Assembly: GCF_032854445.1 (NCBI RefSeq)
Contig: NC_088296.1
Location: forward strand, 18,899,485 to 18,963,484
Direction of reading: 5' to 3'
Length of the DNA: 64,000 bases
Origin: Liolophura sinensis
Taxonomy: Eukaryota; Mollusca; Polyplacophora; Chitonida; Chitonidae
Position 1 is the first letter of the stretch. Every line of letters starts with the position of its first letter. This document shows, piece by piece, positions 49,661 to 60,970 of this stretch. The notes below the pieces were generated by a model that worked only from the letters and a program-made list of their open reading frames with translations, was not told where the DNA came from and ran no database searches. A program made the translations under genes and the position numbers.

Positions 49661-51856
49661 ATGTCGTACTGGACTAAAAGAAGGCGGATACATGAAAATG
49701 TAAATAAATATCTGTCCAATATAAGCATTGCTCAAAATAGTTCAAGGTCATGTCAGCTTAAAGGCCAGCAAAGTAGACAGACAGCTTTGGAGCATGGTTT
49801 GGTGAAAGGTCAAGAATTTGTCTGTATTAACAATGATCAATCTAGTGGAAGTACCAGTAGTACTACTCCATCTGGCATTGGCAGTAGTAGCCGTACTACA
49901 GCCGATGTCTCTATCAATACTGCCACTTGTTCCGTTGACAATACCACTACCGACATTAATGCTAGCTCCAAACAAAATAATACATTCACAGACAAAGCAG
50001 AAACCAATGATGTATTATATGACATAATAGACAATGAAGGGACATTTCCTAACAGCATACCAACAATGGATGTAGACAGTGATAGATTTAATGATTGCGG
50101 TAGTACTGATTCAGAGGAAGAAAATGTTTTGTCGTCAGATTTGTTAGCTGCATGGGCAGTTGAAAATAACATCACTCACACAGCAGTTGGCAGGCTATTA
50201 GTCTTACTTAGAAACCATCATCCAAATTTACCTAAAGACCCCAGGACTCTTTTGGATACTGGACATGTTGTGGGGATAAAGCAGATATGTGGGGGTTCTT
50301 ACTATCATTTTGGACTCCAAGGTTGTGTAATTCGAAGGATAGAATTGAACAAAAATATGGAATGTATCAAAGTCATAGATGTTCAGGTGAATACGGATGG
50401 ACTCCCCATTTTCAAAAGTAGTAACACTCAGCTGTGGCCTATTTTGGGAATGATACAAAATGAAGCAAAATGCCAGCCGTTTGTCATTGGGTTGTTTGTT
50501 GGACAAGAAAAACCAAAGGATCCTTCTGAATTTTTGAAAGATTTTATCACAGAGTATACAAAGCTAAAACTAGAGGGGATACAATACAAAGGTAGGCATT
50601 ACCAGATTAACATAACATCCTTCATCTGTGATGCACCAGCACGTGCCTTTATCAAACAAATCAAGTGTCACGCAGGTTATTCCGCATGTGAAAAATGTAC
50701 GCAAAAAGGCGTGTATAATGGGAAAATGACATTTCCTGAAACTCATGCAACGCTGCGAACTGATGAATCATTTGAAAAGCAGGAAGATAAGAACCATCAC
50801 ACTGGAACAAGTCCGCTTTGCAATTTGTTCTCTATGGTGTCACAGTTTCCAATTGACTATATGCACTTAGTGTGCCTCGGTGTAATGCGTCGTATCCTTG
50901 TGTTATTGATAAGGGGTCCACTTACAATTCGCTTAGGGCCTCAGACAAAATTACGCATTTCAGCTGCCTTGCTTCACATGTGTAAATTTATACCTAAGGA
51001 GTTTGCACGAAAACCCCGTTCACTGTCAGAGATAGACCGATGGAAGGCAACAGAATTCCGCATGTTTCTTTTGTACACAGGAACTGTTGTTTTAAAGGAC
51101 AGTATCGCTGATGAGTTGTACAAAAACTTTCTTCTGCTCTCAGTCGGAATTACCATACTTATAAGTCCGTCTCTCTGCTATCAGTTAGTGGGCTATGCAC
51201 ATGAGCTTCTAGTAAGCTTTGTCCAACACTTTGCGCACCTTTACGGTGCTGACCAGGTCGTGTACAATGTCCATAATCTGGTCCACCTTGCTCAAGAGGT
51301 GAAAATACATGGTCCTCTTGACACAATATCAGCATTTCCTTTTGAAAACCACCTGAAAACTCTGAAGCGGCTTGTGCGGAAGAAAAGCTTGCCATTACAG
51401 CAGCTTGTCGCAAGAATGAAAGAGATCTCTCAGATATCTCCCTCAGCTGCTACATTGCCCACAGCTGCTGATGGTGGACTGAAAAAGCAACATTTTCTTG
51501 GTCCAATTCCACAGGGATATAAATACCAGAACTGTGTCCAATACACAGAAGTTGAACTGGACCATTTCTGTGTTGTAACAGAAACCGGCAACAATTGTGT
51601 TGGGGTAGGGTCAAAGGTTTGCCTCATCAAAAATATTTTGTATTGTGGTGGAGATGTACTGGTGGTTTATCAGTCATTCAGATCATGTAGACCATTTTTC
51701 TCTTACCCTCTCAATTCAAGTGAAATCAACATCCACATGGTCACCGACCTCTGTGACAAACTCCATGTTGCTCCCATCCAGGAAGTGGTTCGGAAATATG
51801 TGTTGTTGCCATATAAAACTGTACATGTCGCAATTCCTCTTATTCACAGCTGTTAG
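49661..51856 (+). CDS. Tnp2/CACTA-like transposase, intact single exon
   Basis: The 731-residue open frame starts at ATG 49661. It has a Ser/Thr-rich N-terminal third, then a catalytic-type region: VNTDGLPIFKSSNTQLWPIL (D of DG), SFICDAPARAFI (second D), HAGYSACEKC (zinc-binding type), FPIDYMHLVCLGVMRR, RWKATEFRMFLLYTG and ISAFPFENHLK (candidate E). This order parallels Tnp2 transposases of plant En/Spm elements (DG…WP, D-PA, GY-C-C, D-MH) and a widespread animal family annotated as uncharacterised or transposase-domain proteins. It would bind and cut element ends in the nucleus. A possible 5'-UTR intron runs from a donor at 49291 to an acceptor at 49594. No stop or frameshift is seen. Superfamily assignment is from motif recall. 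Confidence 0.8.
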   Translation: MSYWTKRRRIHENVNKYLSNISIAQNSSRSCQLKGQQSRQTALEHGLVKGQEFVCINNDQSSGSTSSTTPSGIGSSSRTTADVSINTATCSVDNTTTDINASSKQNNTFTDKAETNDVLYDIIDNEGTFPNSIPTMDVDSDRFNDCGSTDSEEENVLSSDLLAAWAVENNITHTAVGRLLVLLRNHHPNLPKDPRTLLDTGHVVGIKQICGGSYYHFGLQGCVIRRIELNKNMECIKVIDVQVNTDGLPIFKSSNTQLWPILGMIQNEAKCQPFVIGLFVGQEKPKDPSEFLKDFITEYTKLKLEGIQYKGRHYQINITSFICDAPARAFIKQIKCHAGYSACEKCTQKGVYNGKMTFPETHATLRTDESFEKQEDKNHHTGTSPLCNLFSMVSQFPIDYMHLVCLGVMRRILVLLIRGPLTIRLGPQTKLRISAALLHMCKFIPKEFARKPRSLSEIDRWKATEFRMFLLYTGTVVLKDSIADELYKNFLLLSVGITILISPSLCYQLVGYAHELLVSFVQHFAHLYGADQVVYNVHNLVHLAQEVKIHGPLDTISAFPFENHLKTLKRLVRKKSLPLQQLVARMKEISQISPSAATLPTAADGGLKKQHFLGPIPQGYKYQNCVQYTEVELDHFCVVTETGNNCVGVGSKVCLIKNILYCGGDVLVVYQSFRSCRPFFSYPLNSSEINIHMVTDLCDKLHVAPIQEVVRKYVLLPYKTVHVAIPLIHSC

Positions 51857-52379
51857 GTACAGAAAAGTGATATACACGTGACATTATGCAGGGTTGGAGT
51901 CTTATACATGTAGAATCAGTAGCAATAGTCTTTTTTGTGTGTTTTTTAAATTTAATCCAAGAGCGATAATTTGATCAAATCTTTTTGTTGAGAAAGCCCC
52001 AAATGCCTGCCTTACCATAACTTTCTATTTCCCAGACATTGCCAATATATATGTATGTATGTATATTGATTTAATGATACTGTGGTTCAAGTTTCTAATA
52101 TTTGTGAAAACATTAGAGGACCAACTAGAGGGATTGTCATTGAAAATGGAAATGTACTTCAGTTATTAGACAATAAATATCTACATACTGTACATACATG
52201 TATTTAAACCTTTCCAAGCTTGAACTAGCCTAATCATGACACTGTTTAATTATTGTTTCTAAAAGTCTAGTGAAGGACTATAAAAGAATTGAAGAACAAT
52301 GTTGTATGTGACATACACCCCAAATGTAATTGTGATTTGTGTAAATGTACTGAATTTGTGAATCCTTTCTTATTTACAG
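51857..52379. other. Spacer between transposase and DUF4806 gene
   Basis: AT-rich, no ORF of note. It ends with the acceptor (cttatttacag, 52379) of the first DUF4806 coding exon, so that gene needs an upstream noncoding exon. The region therefore may be transposase 3' UTR and intron of the second gene at once. Confidence 0.6.
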
Positions 52380-52385
52380 ACATAC

Positions 52386-55300
52386 ATGTCATTGACAATG
52401 TATGCCGTCGTAGTTTTTGTGGAGACGGATGAAGTAGAGCTTGTTGCTTCCAACTGGTTACAGTCTCAGACAAAAACTTTTTGGCCACCGTATCGCAATA
52501 TGTCTAACGTAACTAAAGCTGTAAAAGACAGAGTAGCAGCTGACAAAACTTGGCCAAGTTACAGCATTCGCATCCTGTCTGCTTGTGGTGAGTATCATGT
52601 AAAACGTTTCATTATTAATTTTAACTCATTATATTACATGTCAGACATACAGTTCAGAAAATGGTGATTCTAAGGTTCTAAATAATGCTGCATATACTTC
52701 AAAGGGAAAAACTAACCATTTTAAGACGTGTAAACCACATATTAATTAGTCTCTTGTTACCTGCAGGCTGCAGAACTGTACATTCATGGGGCAGTTTTGA
52801 CCTTCAAACCATCAGAAAATAGCTCCAATGTATTCCTTTTTGATATCAAAAAATGAAAAAAACCTCTGTGATGGTGAATCATTACAATCATGTTCGCCGA
52901 CAACACACTCAGATGAATGACTTGAGGCAGGTTTTCCATGCATTGTTTTACAGGTCGTGCAGAAAGTGTCATGCAAAAAATTCATCTCAGGTGCTGCACC
53001 GATAGCCTCTAACGATAGCAATTAAGCATCTTATATTGGTGCAGCAATGTTTCACTGGTATCACAAGTGTGCAACAAAGCAATGGTTTACTTCTAGTGCT
53101 CTAGTTTCCTCAATGTATGAAGTTGGTGGCCGTTGTGCAAATACATGTAAGGTAATATTGAATACTTAAATGATGTTAAAACAAAACAAAATGAACGTAC
53201 AGCGGAAAGAGAATAACCAAAGCAGTGACGTGTGTGAGACATTGGGATATTTGGCTCACACAGCCGAATGAAAATGTCTCCCTGTCACTTACCTCAGACA
53301 GGGTTTTATTCTAACTGTTCATGTGATTGCAAATATACTACCACACATGCCCCTTAGCAGCGCGGTTTGAACAGAATTAGGTAAAAATAAATACTTGTTT
53401 AAGTGTTGACAACTAAGAAATTGAGAAAACTCGGTTCGCTGTATTGTTTACACATAACAATGGACAATATGAAAATGAAATGCATAGGTGCCAGGCCTTG
53501 GGGAACAAATGCCCCCCACAGCAAAGTCCCAGAATATGCTGGGATAAACCACAATTGGTCAGTCAGGTTTAAACCACAATTGATCTATCATCTTATCGCC
53601 TAATTCAGATATTCTTGCCTGTGGGCCGTGGCGCAGGGAAGCCAGTGATCAACATGTTGGGATGCAAATTCAAACTTTTCGAGAACAATGATGCTAGTAG
53701 CGCTGTGAAAACAGAGCCGCATTTGCTGGAGAACTAGCGCATTCCATCACTGTATAATACAGGAGGGAAGTTGTCGGTGACTTGCCAAAGGTCAACTGGT
53801 GGTCAACTGGTGGTTTTTCCCTGGTTTTTTTCCACCCAACCATAAATACTGACCTTTTGTCATATAAGGGAAATACTCATGAGTACGGTGTAATAAAAAT
53901 GGACTGTAATCAGTCAGTCAGTCAAATGTTCTGCATTTTCCATGCAGATAGCTATGAGGATGGCAGAAGAAAGCTTCGAATGGCCGAGGAAACCTCAGAC
54001 ATACAAACAGATGATGAAGTTGGAATGGGGAAGGGTGCAAGAAGGTACATAGAGAGAACAGCATTAAAACAACACTATTACAACAATAAGTCTCCTGTAA
54101 AGAATAAAGAGAAACAAATCAAAACTTAAAACACTATCGCCCACAGCCATGGAGTAGTGGCTAGCGCTCTTGGCTGCTGAAGTGCTGGTCAAGACATCCC
54201 GGGATCGATTTCCCATAGTGTCAGGGAATGTTTCTCTCATTCCAGGCCGTTTGGCTGATTGGTTATGAGGCTATCTTTTGCAAGGTGGACGACAACGCTT
54301 GTAAGTACCAAGAAAAATCAGGTGATATTGGTATTAATGGACTGCAATTCGTTTGAGACCTCCTGCTGCCCACCTTTGATTATGTGGAGAAGTTGTCAGT
54401 GACTTGCCAGTGGTCGGTGGTTTACCCTGGTTTCTTCCAGGGGTTTCTTCCACCCGAGGATGCCCAGAAATACTGACTCGCCATCATATAACAGAAATAC
54501 TGAAAGGAACGATCTCAGCCTTGCTTCACAGAGCAAATTAAGATCGCGCTGCTTCCAAACTCGCATTTTTTTTCTGACAAGAGCACTATCATAATTTGAT
54601 AGTGAACAATAATGTACACATGTTATAATGCACCGATTGCCTTACTGTACAGGCGCAAAGAGCGAACACTATACAGCGACACAGACGATGATGAAGCTGT
54701 TGCCGGACCAGTTAAACGCAAACATCTCCCCCCAGCCCCGCCAGTCCCACCTTTTCCAAGCCTCCATGTTCCTGCTGGTATACAACTGGACAATCGACAA
54801 GGTACCGTGTCCTATCTTACACAAATTTAACATGTAAGGCTTGTTTTTGGAGTTCAAGGTCAAATGCCACATTTTTAATATTCGTTAAAACAACCATAAA
54901 CAGCATCAACTGGAATATGTGTCATCAGGGGCAAGTATGAATAAAGCAGCGTACTGATGACGTCGCGACGTTCTGAAAAGCAGGGGCGACAAGCAAGGGA
55001 GATTTGTTTACATTCAAGTGCCACAAGGCTGTGGTCGATAGATATGAGTCGGAATTCGAGAATACACGCGTGAAGTACACAAAATAGTATCAAAAATGCA
55101 AAAAGACAATCATTGTGCAGGTAATGTGATTAGTCAACAGCATAAATACCGGTACATCACGCACTGACACATCGCACTGAAAGGACCGATGATGTAACTA
55201 AATCAACAGCCTGATCTTGAAAGTTGTGTGACAACAAATAACACTAGCTGTAGACAGATTTCATTAAATCTAAACAGCGTGTACATTAAATATAGTTATA

Positions 55301-58300
55301 ATGCTCTTTTTTCAGCCACAGACAGAGAAATACTAAAGGCTATCAGTGCTGTCCAGGTATCTTTGGATGAAGTCCGCAAAGAGGTTTTGTCCCAAAGACA
55401 GCTGCTGAACATGATGATCAGCAAAGAGGCATCAAGTGGCACCACAGATGTGATGGATACCTTTCCAATAAAGTCCATGGAAGAGCTGGATGGAATGGAA
55501 AACAAAATTGAAGATAAAGAAATTGCTAAATCACTGGTAAGTTTGTTGATGTCTGTCTGTTCATCTATCTGTAAGCAAGCTTAAGCTGACAACTCATCTT
55601 CTCGTACTTCAAGATGCTGCTTCAATTATTTCTGAAGTTTTTGCCCTATTATGATAGATATTAATGATAGTAAATTCTTGTCCGATTTTGGACAGTATGT
55701 GCCTATACCTGCAAGAGAGCTTGTCAACGCATCTGCTCCTAAACTCATCACAGGATTCTCTTGTAATGTGGTAAACAAAACGGATGCCATGCTGGGATGG
55801 TCATCTCGTCTTGGGTGTTACATGGCTGCAGATATTTCCGGAGTTGAAACTTCGTGGACATGATGGATTTCTTATTTGGATCCAGCTGCTACAGTGTTTT
55901 CCAAATGGTATTGTCGTGGTCAAAACCAATTGAGTTACCTCAATGAAACTTGGTGGGCTGATAATTTTTTTGTACTGGTATGGCAATTTTATGTCACTAT
56001 TGTGCCTTATACTTTATTCTATGTGTTTTTTTCTACCTTCCTATGGCTGCCGGTAGATGTAGAGGGCGGGGGACATGGGTGGGAGGTCTTATGGTACATA
56101 ATAATCTATGGAGGAGGGAGTACATAGATAAATATGGTCCACAGCGGCTGATTTGGATGGGGAGTGGGGGGGGGAAGCATGGTACATTAGGCCTACTATT
56201 ATCAGCGGCGGGGGATTTAGGGGAGAGGCTTGGTACATAATAATGATTAACGGAAGAGGATTGGAAGGGCAATGGCAGTACATAAAGATGGTCTATTATG
56301 GAAAATGGACAGGGGGTTGGGTGTGGCAGTATGTTAAGGTGCCGTTAAGAAAGAAAATAAGGTAAGGCAGCTTGAGTAACATCACAGAATTTGCAAGATG
56401 ATATTTCAGGAACATGAGATGTTTCACCTTAAGGATTGATGAATAGAATTAGTATGGGGAGTTAGAGTGATAATTTCAATTTCAATTTATTATTCAAGCA
56501 CAATTTATACTCACATATAAACATGGCTCAGATAAGCATTAGGAGGGATGAATTCACTTAGTATTACTTGAGCCCTCGGGTCCAGGGGTTTTTTGTTAGC
56601 GCAGCTTCATGTTCAAAGAAGTAGCACTTGACTCCCACCCAACCCATCACCACCCTAGCCAACTTTTGGCAAACAACTGTATTGCTTTACAGCTTGAAAA
56701 TTTTCACTTAGCATCACCTTCAGGATGTAAAAAAAACAATATAGGTAACCATCAATGCTATTTTGGCTTTACAACACAAGGTTATTATACCAGTATGTAA
56801 TATTATTGTAGGTCAATCAACTCAGCCTCATCGGGGGTTCTAATCTTAAGGAGGCGACCAGACGGGTGATGTCTCAAACCATATCCCATAATGTTGCTCT
56901 GAACCTTAATTGGGCAGGGAGGAAGGGCTGGAAAGGTCAGCAGACTGAACCGAAGAGAGCATTTGGTGGTCTGCGCCTATGCGCTGCAATGAAAAGTAAG
57001 CATTTTACTGAGCATTTGTTTTTGATATTAATGTATCCTGGACAAAGTTTATGTGCCTGCATTTTGGTCCTTGGCAATTTGCTTCCCATCTATCGCATTG
57101 GTGATTGGTGGGTTAAATATTATAGTTTTTCATTCTCTCTTTTTTTTTCATGACCTAATTGGAGTTGAAGAATGTTCATTTTGTCTGTTTTACCTCAGTC
57201 TTGTATTTTGAGGGGAAGAAAACTAAAGAACCACAAGTATCCTAGCTAAAAGGGCTTTCGTTCCTCATTCTATAGTTGGTTGTACTTTTGGTAGCATGGT
57301 AAACTGCTAATTATGCTAATTACTGGGAGCTGCCAACATTGAACTGAACTATGTTCTGTCGTGGAATAAGTTAAAAAAATTCTTTATGTACTATCCCCTT
57401 CAAATATTGTTGTTGCTTTTTGTTACATTTAATAGAGATGGGAGATCGTAACAGTGCTTTTAGAAATATAAGTTGAACTGTCCTGATCATAAAAAGTGCT
57501 TGAAACAATCCCTACCTACAAAGAAGAAGAGTCTAGGAGATCAAAAATGGCAGCTCCAAGTAACTACCATAATTGGCAGTTGATTGTGGTGTTGCAAGTC
57601 GTAATTTCAAAGTGCGTGCAACTATACAGGTGGAATGAAAGGCCTTTAAGCTAGGATAATTGTGGTTCTTTAGTTTTCTTACACTTAATGAAATAAAATC
57701 CTGTCAGGTGATTCAATCGCTTAAATAATGCACTATCTTACAGAATTGACCTTTTGTTTGACAGGCAAAGCGGCAGGCATGAACGCTCAAACAACTGGTC
57801 CATACTGATTGTCCATTATGTAGTTGATTAGAGGCCCTGAAGGAGACTTTTATTTCTATTTCCCATAATAAATCCTGTCAGGGTCATCAGGTCGCCTTGA
57901 TGAATTGACCAGTTGTTTTTGGGCTCCAGCCTTCGGCTCAGGGGTTTAGCCAGAAATCTGAAGCAAGGTGTCCAATTTGCCCGTTTAGAGGTCATTTTTC
58001 TTGAGAAGGGTGTCCAAAATTGAAATTTTCCTATCTCACTCATGTTAAAACTGTTGAAAATAGCCCGATAAAATGGGACCAGTTTCAATTTTGCCTATCC
58101 AGTTGGAACGTTGCTTGGCTTCTCCCTTAATTCCGTTTGATAATCCATTATCTAGGCTGTTAGTTGACACAAATAACACAACAGTACCTGTAATAGTATG
58201 CAGGGCGCAAATTATAATATTAGAATTTCCACTCATCAACATTGCTATTATAGCAAGTTAACAACTCCGAGAAAAGACATACAATTCATTTTGACTCTAT

Positions 58301-60224
58301 ATTTAGGTACCTTGCTACATTTCGCAAATTATACAAAGGGTATTGCAATTCCGAATTGAACACAGAGTATTCTGCCAATTCTTTTGTTATGCCACAAAGA
58401 CCTTAAAAGCATAGTAAGGGTTGATAACAAGTTAGTCTCAAATGAAAAATGGTTCACAAAAATATTTTTATTTATTGTCTGCGATTTTTTCTTACAAAGT
58501 TATGAGGATTTGAAAATTTGACTTTATGGAAGCCTATTGAGAACCGAAGAACCAGTGACGTCACAGGAATTTGTTAATTCCGCAGCAATTGTTTATTCCG
58601 GCATCAAACTTTCATGATTTAATACGCAAGCCAATATCACCCAAATCATTTTAATCGAAGACGTAGTATCCATCCATCATGTATGATCTACAGAAATGAA
58701 AGCAGAATTATGACATCACTGGACCTTTTTATGGCCGAAACAGGCCTCCATTGAATCTAAAATTTCAAACGCTTATAACCTGGTGAGGAAAAATCGTAGA
58801 AAAATAATAAAAATATTTTTACCAACAATTTTTTATTGCCTTTCATATGACGATAAACTTCGGTGAGGCCTTATTTTCTTTTCTTTTAAATGGGCTATGC
58901 CGGACATTTTCAGCAAAAAGTGGAAGTGGTAGTCGCAAATCAATCCAATCCTATGCCATTATTAAAGAACAGCCCAAAATATTGCCCTTTACCATAAATC
59001 AGGCTCATTGATGCACGCCTTAGTGTTTAGAACAGCAGATAAAGTTCAATAAAACCGTTAATTCGGGTCGAATTAGCAATTTTATCAACTTAATCAACGG
59101 GCTAAAACGTGCATGGATGAGGCTGATTTTTGGTGGGAAGTATTATTTTGCCTAGTTCTTTACCAATAACATAAGATTTGATTGATTTGTGACTATCAAT
59201 TTTTTTTTGCTGAAAATATCCGGTATAGCCCCTTTAAGTAATTTCTTGGTTATTGGATTGGTCAATTACTGCTGGTTACAAAACTCGTTACATACTATAA
59301 AGGGATTTAGTTGAACTTGTCATTTTATAAGATTGGAAAAACAGATACATTAAAAGAGCGGCATATACAAAACCTTAATAGTGTAACCGACGTAGGAAAG
59401 ATGGCTTAATGTCACTTGTGCATTGTACTGTGACGTCATTTACACTGGTGTTTGTCTTGATGCTGTGTTGTGTCGTCGGTATAAGGTACGCTATTGTGAG
59501 AAAACAATAAACAGTATTTTATTCCGACAAGAGTAGCAGAATGGGATCGGCAAACAGGCGAATGAATAATGTTCATGAAAAATTATGACCAGTTCTAATC
59601 AACCGTATTACAGAATCCGACCTCTTGACACTGTCCTTCCAAAATTTGCCTTGAAAGTGCCATTTTTATCAGAAGTAGCTATAAATGGGTAAAGTTAGGT
59701 TACCCAACCGTCTGAGGTGCCCCTTTAGTTTAAGTATGCTTGCCCCTCAGCATCTTGAGTAAGGCCTATGTGATATTTTTTGAGTGTGAATGCATACAAA
59801 TTATTCACATGATCAGTAGTACAAGCTGGCCTCATAAAGACATCCCGTGATCTCAAACCATCTCGAATTGGATAATTTGAAAGCCAGTTGTTTTGTTTCT
59901 TTAAATGGGCTTATTCTCAGAAACTTTCAGTTTGCCTAGGATGATTCTATACACGTTGACGTGTAGTTATTTCGATACAGTTGTATTCAAAGAAACTGGC
60001 AGTTAATTTGCCTTGTGAAATGTGTGTTCACAGAAGCGATGCTGAAGAACGTTGCCTACAAAACAACAGAAGACCAGGTCGAGAGAGAAATGATGATATG
60101 GCTTCGCAACGCCTGCGACAGGCATGGGGGCAGGAAGAGGCGCGCTGAGTCTCAAGCCACTGTGTCAGTAGTGACTGTTTCGGAAAACAGCAAAATCGCT
60201 GAAATCACTGAAAATGAACTTTGA
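52386..60224 (+). CDS. DUF4806-type protein, partner gene of the transposase
   Basis: Six coding exons join in phase: 52386-52587, 53948-54044, 54653-54801, 55316-55536, 56812-56995 and 60034-60224. Total 1044 nt, 347 residues, all introns GT-AG. Exon 1 gives a globular N-terminus (VVVFVETDEVELVASNWLQS, FWPPYRN, WPSYSIRIL). Exons 2-3 give RRKLRMAEETSDIQTDDE and an acidic/Pro-rich linker. Exons 4-6 give the DUF4806-type C-terminus: a coiled-coil stretch, TFPIKSMEELDGMENKI, LSLIGGSNLKEATRRVM, LNLNWAGRKGWKG and VEREMMIWLRNACDR. Proteins with this layout are common in insects, cnidarians and molluscs; their function is not established to my knowledge. Its place inside the element suggests an accessory transposition protein. 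A host origin remains possible. Confidence 0.8.
53225..53385 (+). repeat. Dispersed repeat R4, copy 3 (DUF4806 intron 1)
   Basis: tccctgtcacttacctcaga, cagggttttattctaactgt, tcatgtgattgcaaatatac. Diverged 3' half. Confidence 0.65.
53635..53930 (+). mobile_element. SINE family D, copy 1 (DUF4806 intron 1)
   Basis: Decayed tRNA-like head (gtggcgcagggaagccagtg), body gttgtcggtgacttgccaaa, and tail tcatataagggaaatactca / tgagtacggtgtaataaaaa. The tail is clearly related to the family A tail, while the head and body differ. Confidence 0.65.
54145..54510 (+). mobile_element. SINE family D, copy 2 (DUF4806 intron 2)
   Basis: tRNA-like head (ccatggagtagtggctagcg … cccgggatcgatttccc) with recognisable A- and B-box-like segments. 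Body gaagttgtcagtgacttgcc and tail ccatcatataacagaaatac shared with copy 1. Confidence 0.7.
55537..56811. repeat. DUF4806 intron 4, with a degenerate G-rich tandem repeat
   Basis: At about 56055-56345 a unit of roughly 65-75 bases recurs about four times (gggaggtcttatggtacata, ggggggaagcatggtacatt, ggggagaggcttggtacata, gggcaatggcagtacataaa). A 70-codon ORF at 55651-55863 has no recognised domain and is not needed by the splice model. Confidence 0.55.
57215..57692. mobile_element. Long-inverted-repeat element 1 (MITE/foldback) in DUF4806 intron 5
   Basis: The left arm (gaagaaaactaaagaaccac, tatcctagctaaaagggctt, ggtaaactgctaattatg, tactgggagctgcca) matches the inverse of the right arm (ggcagctccaagtaactacc, aaggcctttaagctaggata, gtggttctttagttttctta). 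Arms about 140-150 bases, spacer about 180. Non-coding. Confidence 0.8.
58428..58868. mobile_element. Long-inverted-repeat element 2 in DUF4806 intron 5
   Basis: Left arm ctcaaatgaaaaatggttca, aaaatatttttatttattgt, ctgcgatttttt, aagcctattg. Right arm, in inverse, gtcatatgaaaggcaata, aaaatatttttattattttt, ctacgattttt, aggcctgttt. Arms about 130-150 bases, diverged. Confidence 0.7.
58890..59233. mobile_element. TTAA-flanked MITE with ~130-bp inverted repeats (piggyBac-type target)
   Basis: Left end atgggctatgccggacattt, and right end in inverse aggggctataccggatattt, continuing through cagcaaaaa, cgcaaatcaatc / cacaaatcaatc, taaagaac and atgcacg. TTAA lies immediately outside both ends (58886-58889, 59234-59237). 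Length 344, no ORF. TTAA target use is typical of piggyBac-type elements. Confidence 0.75.
59238..60033. other. End of DUF4806 intron 5, nothing further recognised
   Basis: Ends in the acceptor tgtgtgttcacag (60033) of the last coding exon. No ORF or repeat seen. Confidence 0.55.
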
Positions 60225-60660
60225 TCGGTCCGAGCTATTTTCCTGTGCTTGATTTAAGAGTCAACTCTTTTTGTGCCATTGGTGCAGGTGGGATCAATTA
60301 AACTATTTGAAACTTACATATACATGTTGGTTGAGTTCCTTACTTTATAAATGTAAATAAGTTCTGAAACTGTTTTGGTGATTCACTGGTCTCCCACCAG
60401 TTTGTATTCTTCATCAAACCTTTTGCCAAGAGCTGCTATGGTAACATTTTCAACCTTAAAGCCAAAGGTTTTGACAGTCGTACTGTTTGGCATATATGTT
60501 GCTTTCTTGTCGACCAATAGAAAAAGGTTAAAAAAATATCAAGGTAGGGTTACTGCAAATATCAATTTAACAAATGTCGCTGAATGATTACTTTTATTCC
60601 TAGGAAAAGCAATGGATTTGATTGGGGATAAGCATTCTGGGTCTTCACTATATCTGTTTA

Positions 60661-60970
60661 GGACCAGTTATGAGCAAAGAGTACATTGGCCCAATTCTAA
60701 ATGTACTGTACTGGCCCTATTCTTACAAAGATTGGCGCTGTATTGGCCTAATAACTTTATGCAACTCTGGGCCAATCAATGTATTACTACACTGGTCCAA
60801 TGCATGTTTAAAAATGGATACATAATGGTGAAATTCCCAAACCAGTACTGGACCAGTGCCGCGCCACTGTGCAAAACGTGTATTGGTCCGATAATTGTTT
60901 CCCCAAATGGCCCAATTGAATACGTGTCAGCGTGCCAATATTGGTCCAATGCTTTTATGTTTCTTGGGTT
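60661..60970. repeat. Right subterminal repeat region of the EnSpm-like element
   Basis: Motif instances: acattggcccaattc (about 60683), actggccct (60710), tattggccta (60741), ctgggccaatc (about 60767), actggtccaat (60791, identical to 48281), accagtactggaccagtgcc (60841), attggtccga, atggcccaatt (about 60907) and attggtccaat (60940). Overlapping ORFs here are by-products. Confidence 0.7.

Noticed and set aside
55651-55863. 70-codon ORF as an extra exon of the DUF4806 gene
   Set aside because: The phase-0 join from 55536 to 56812 reads straight through the conserved block (LSLIGGSNLKEATRRVM) without it.
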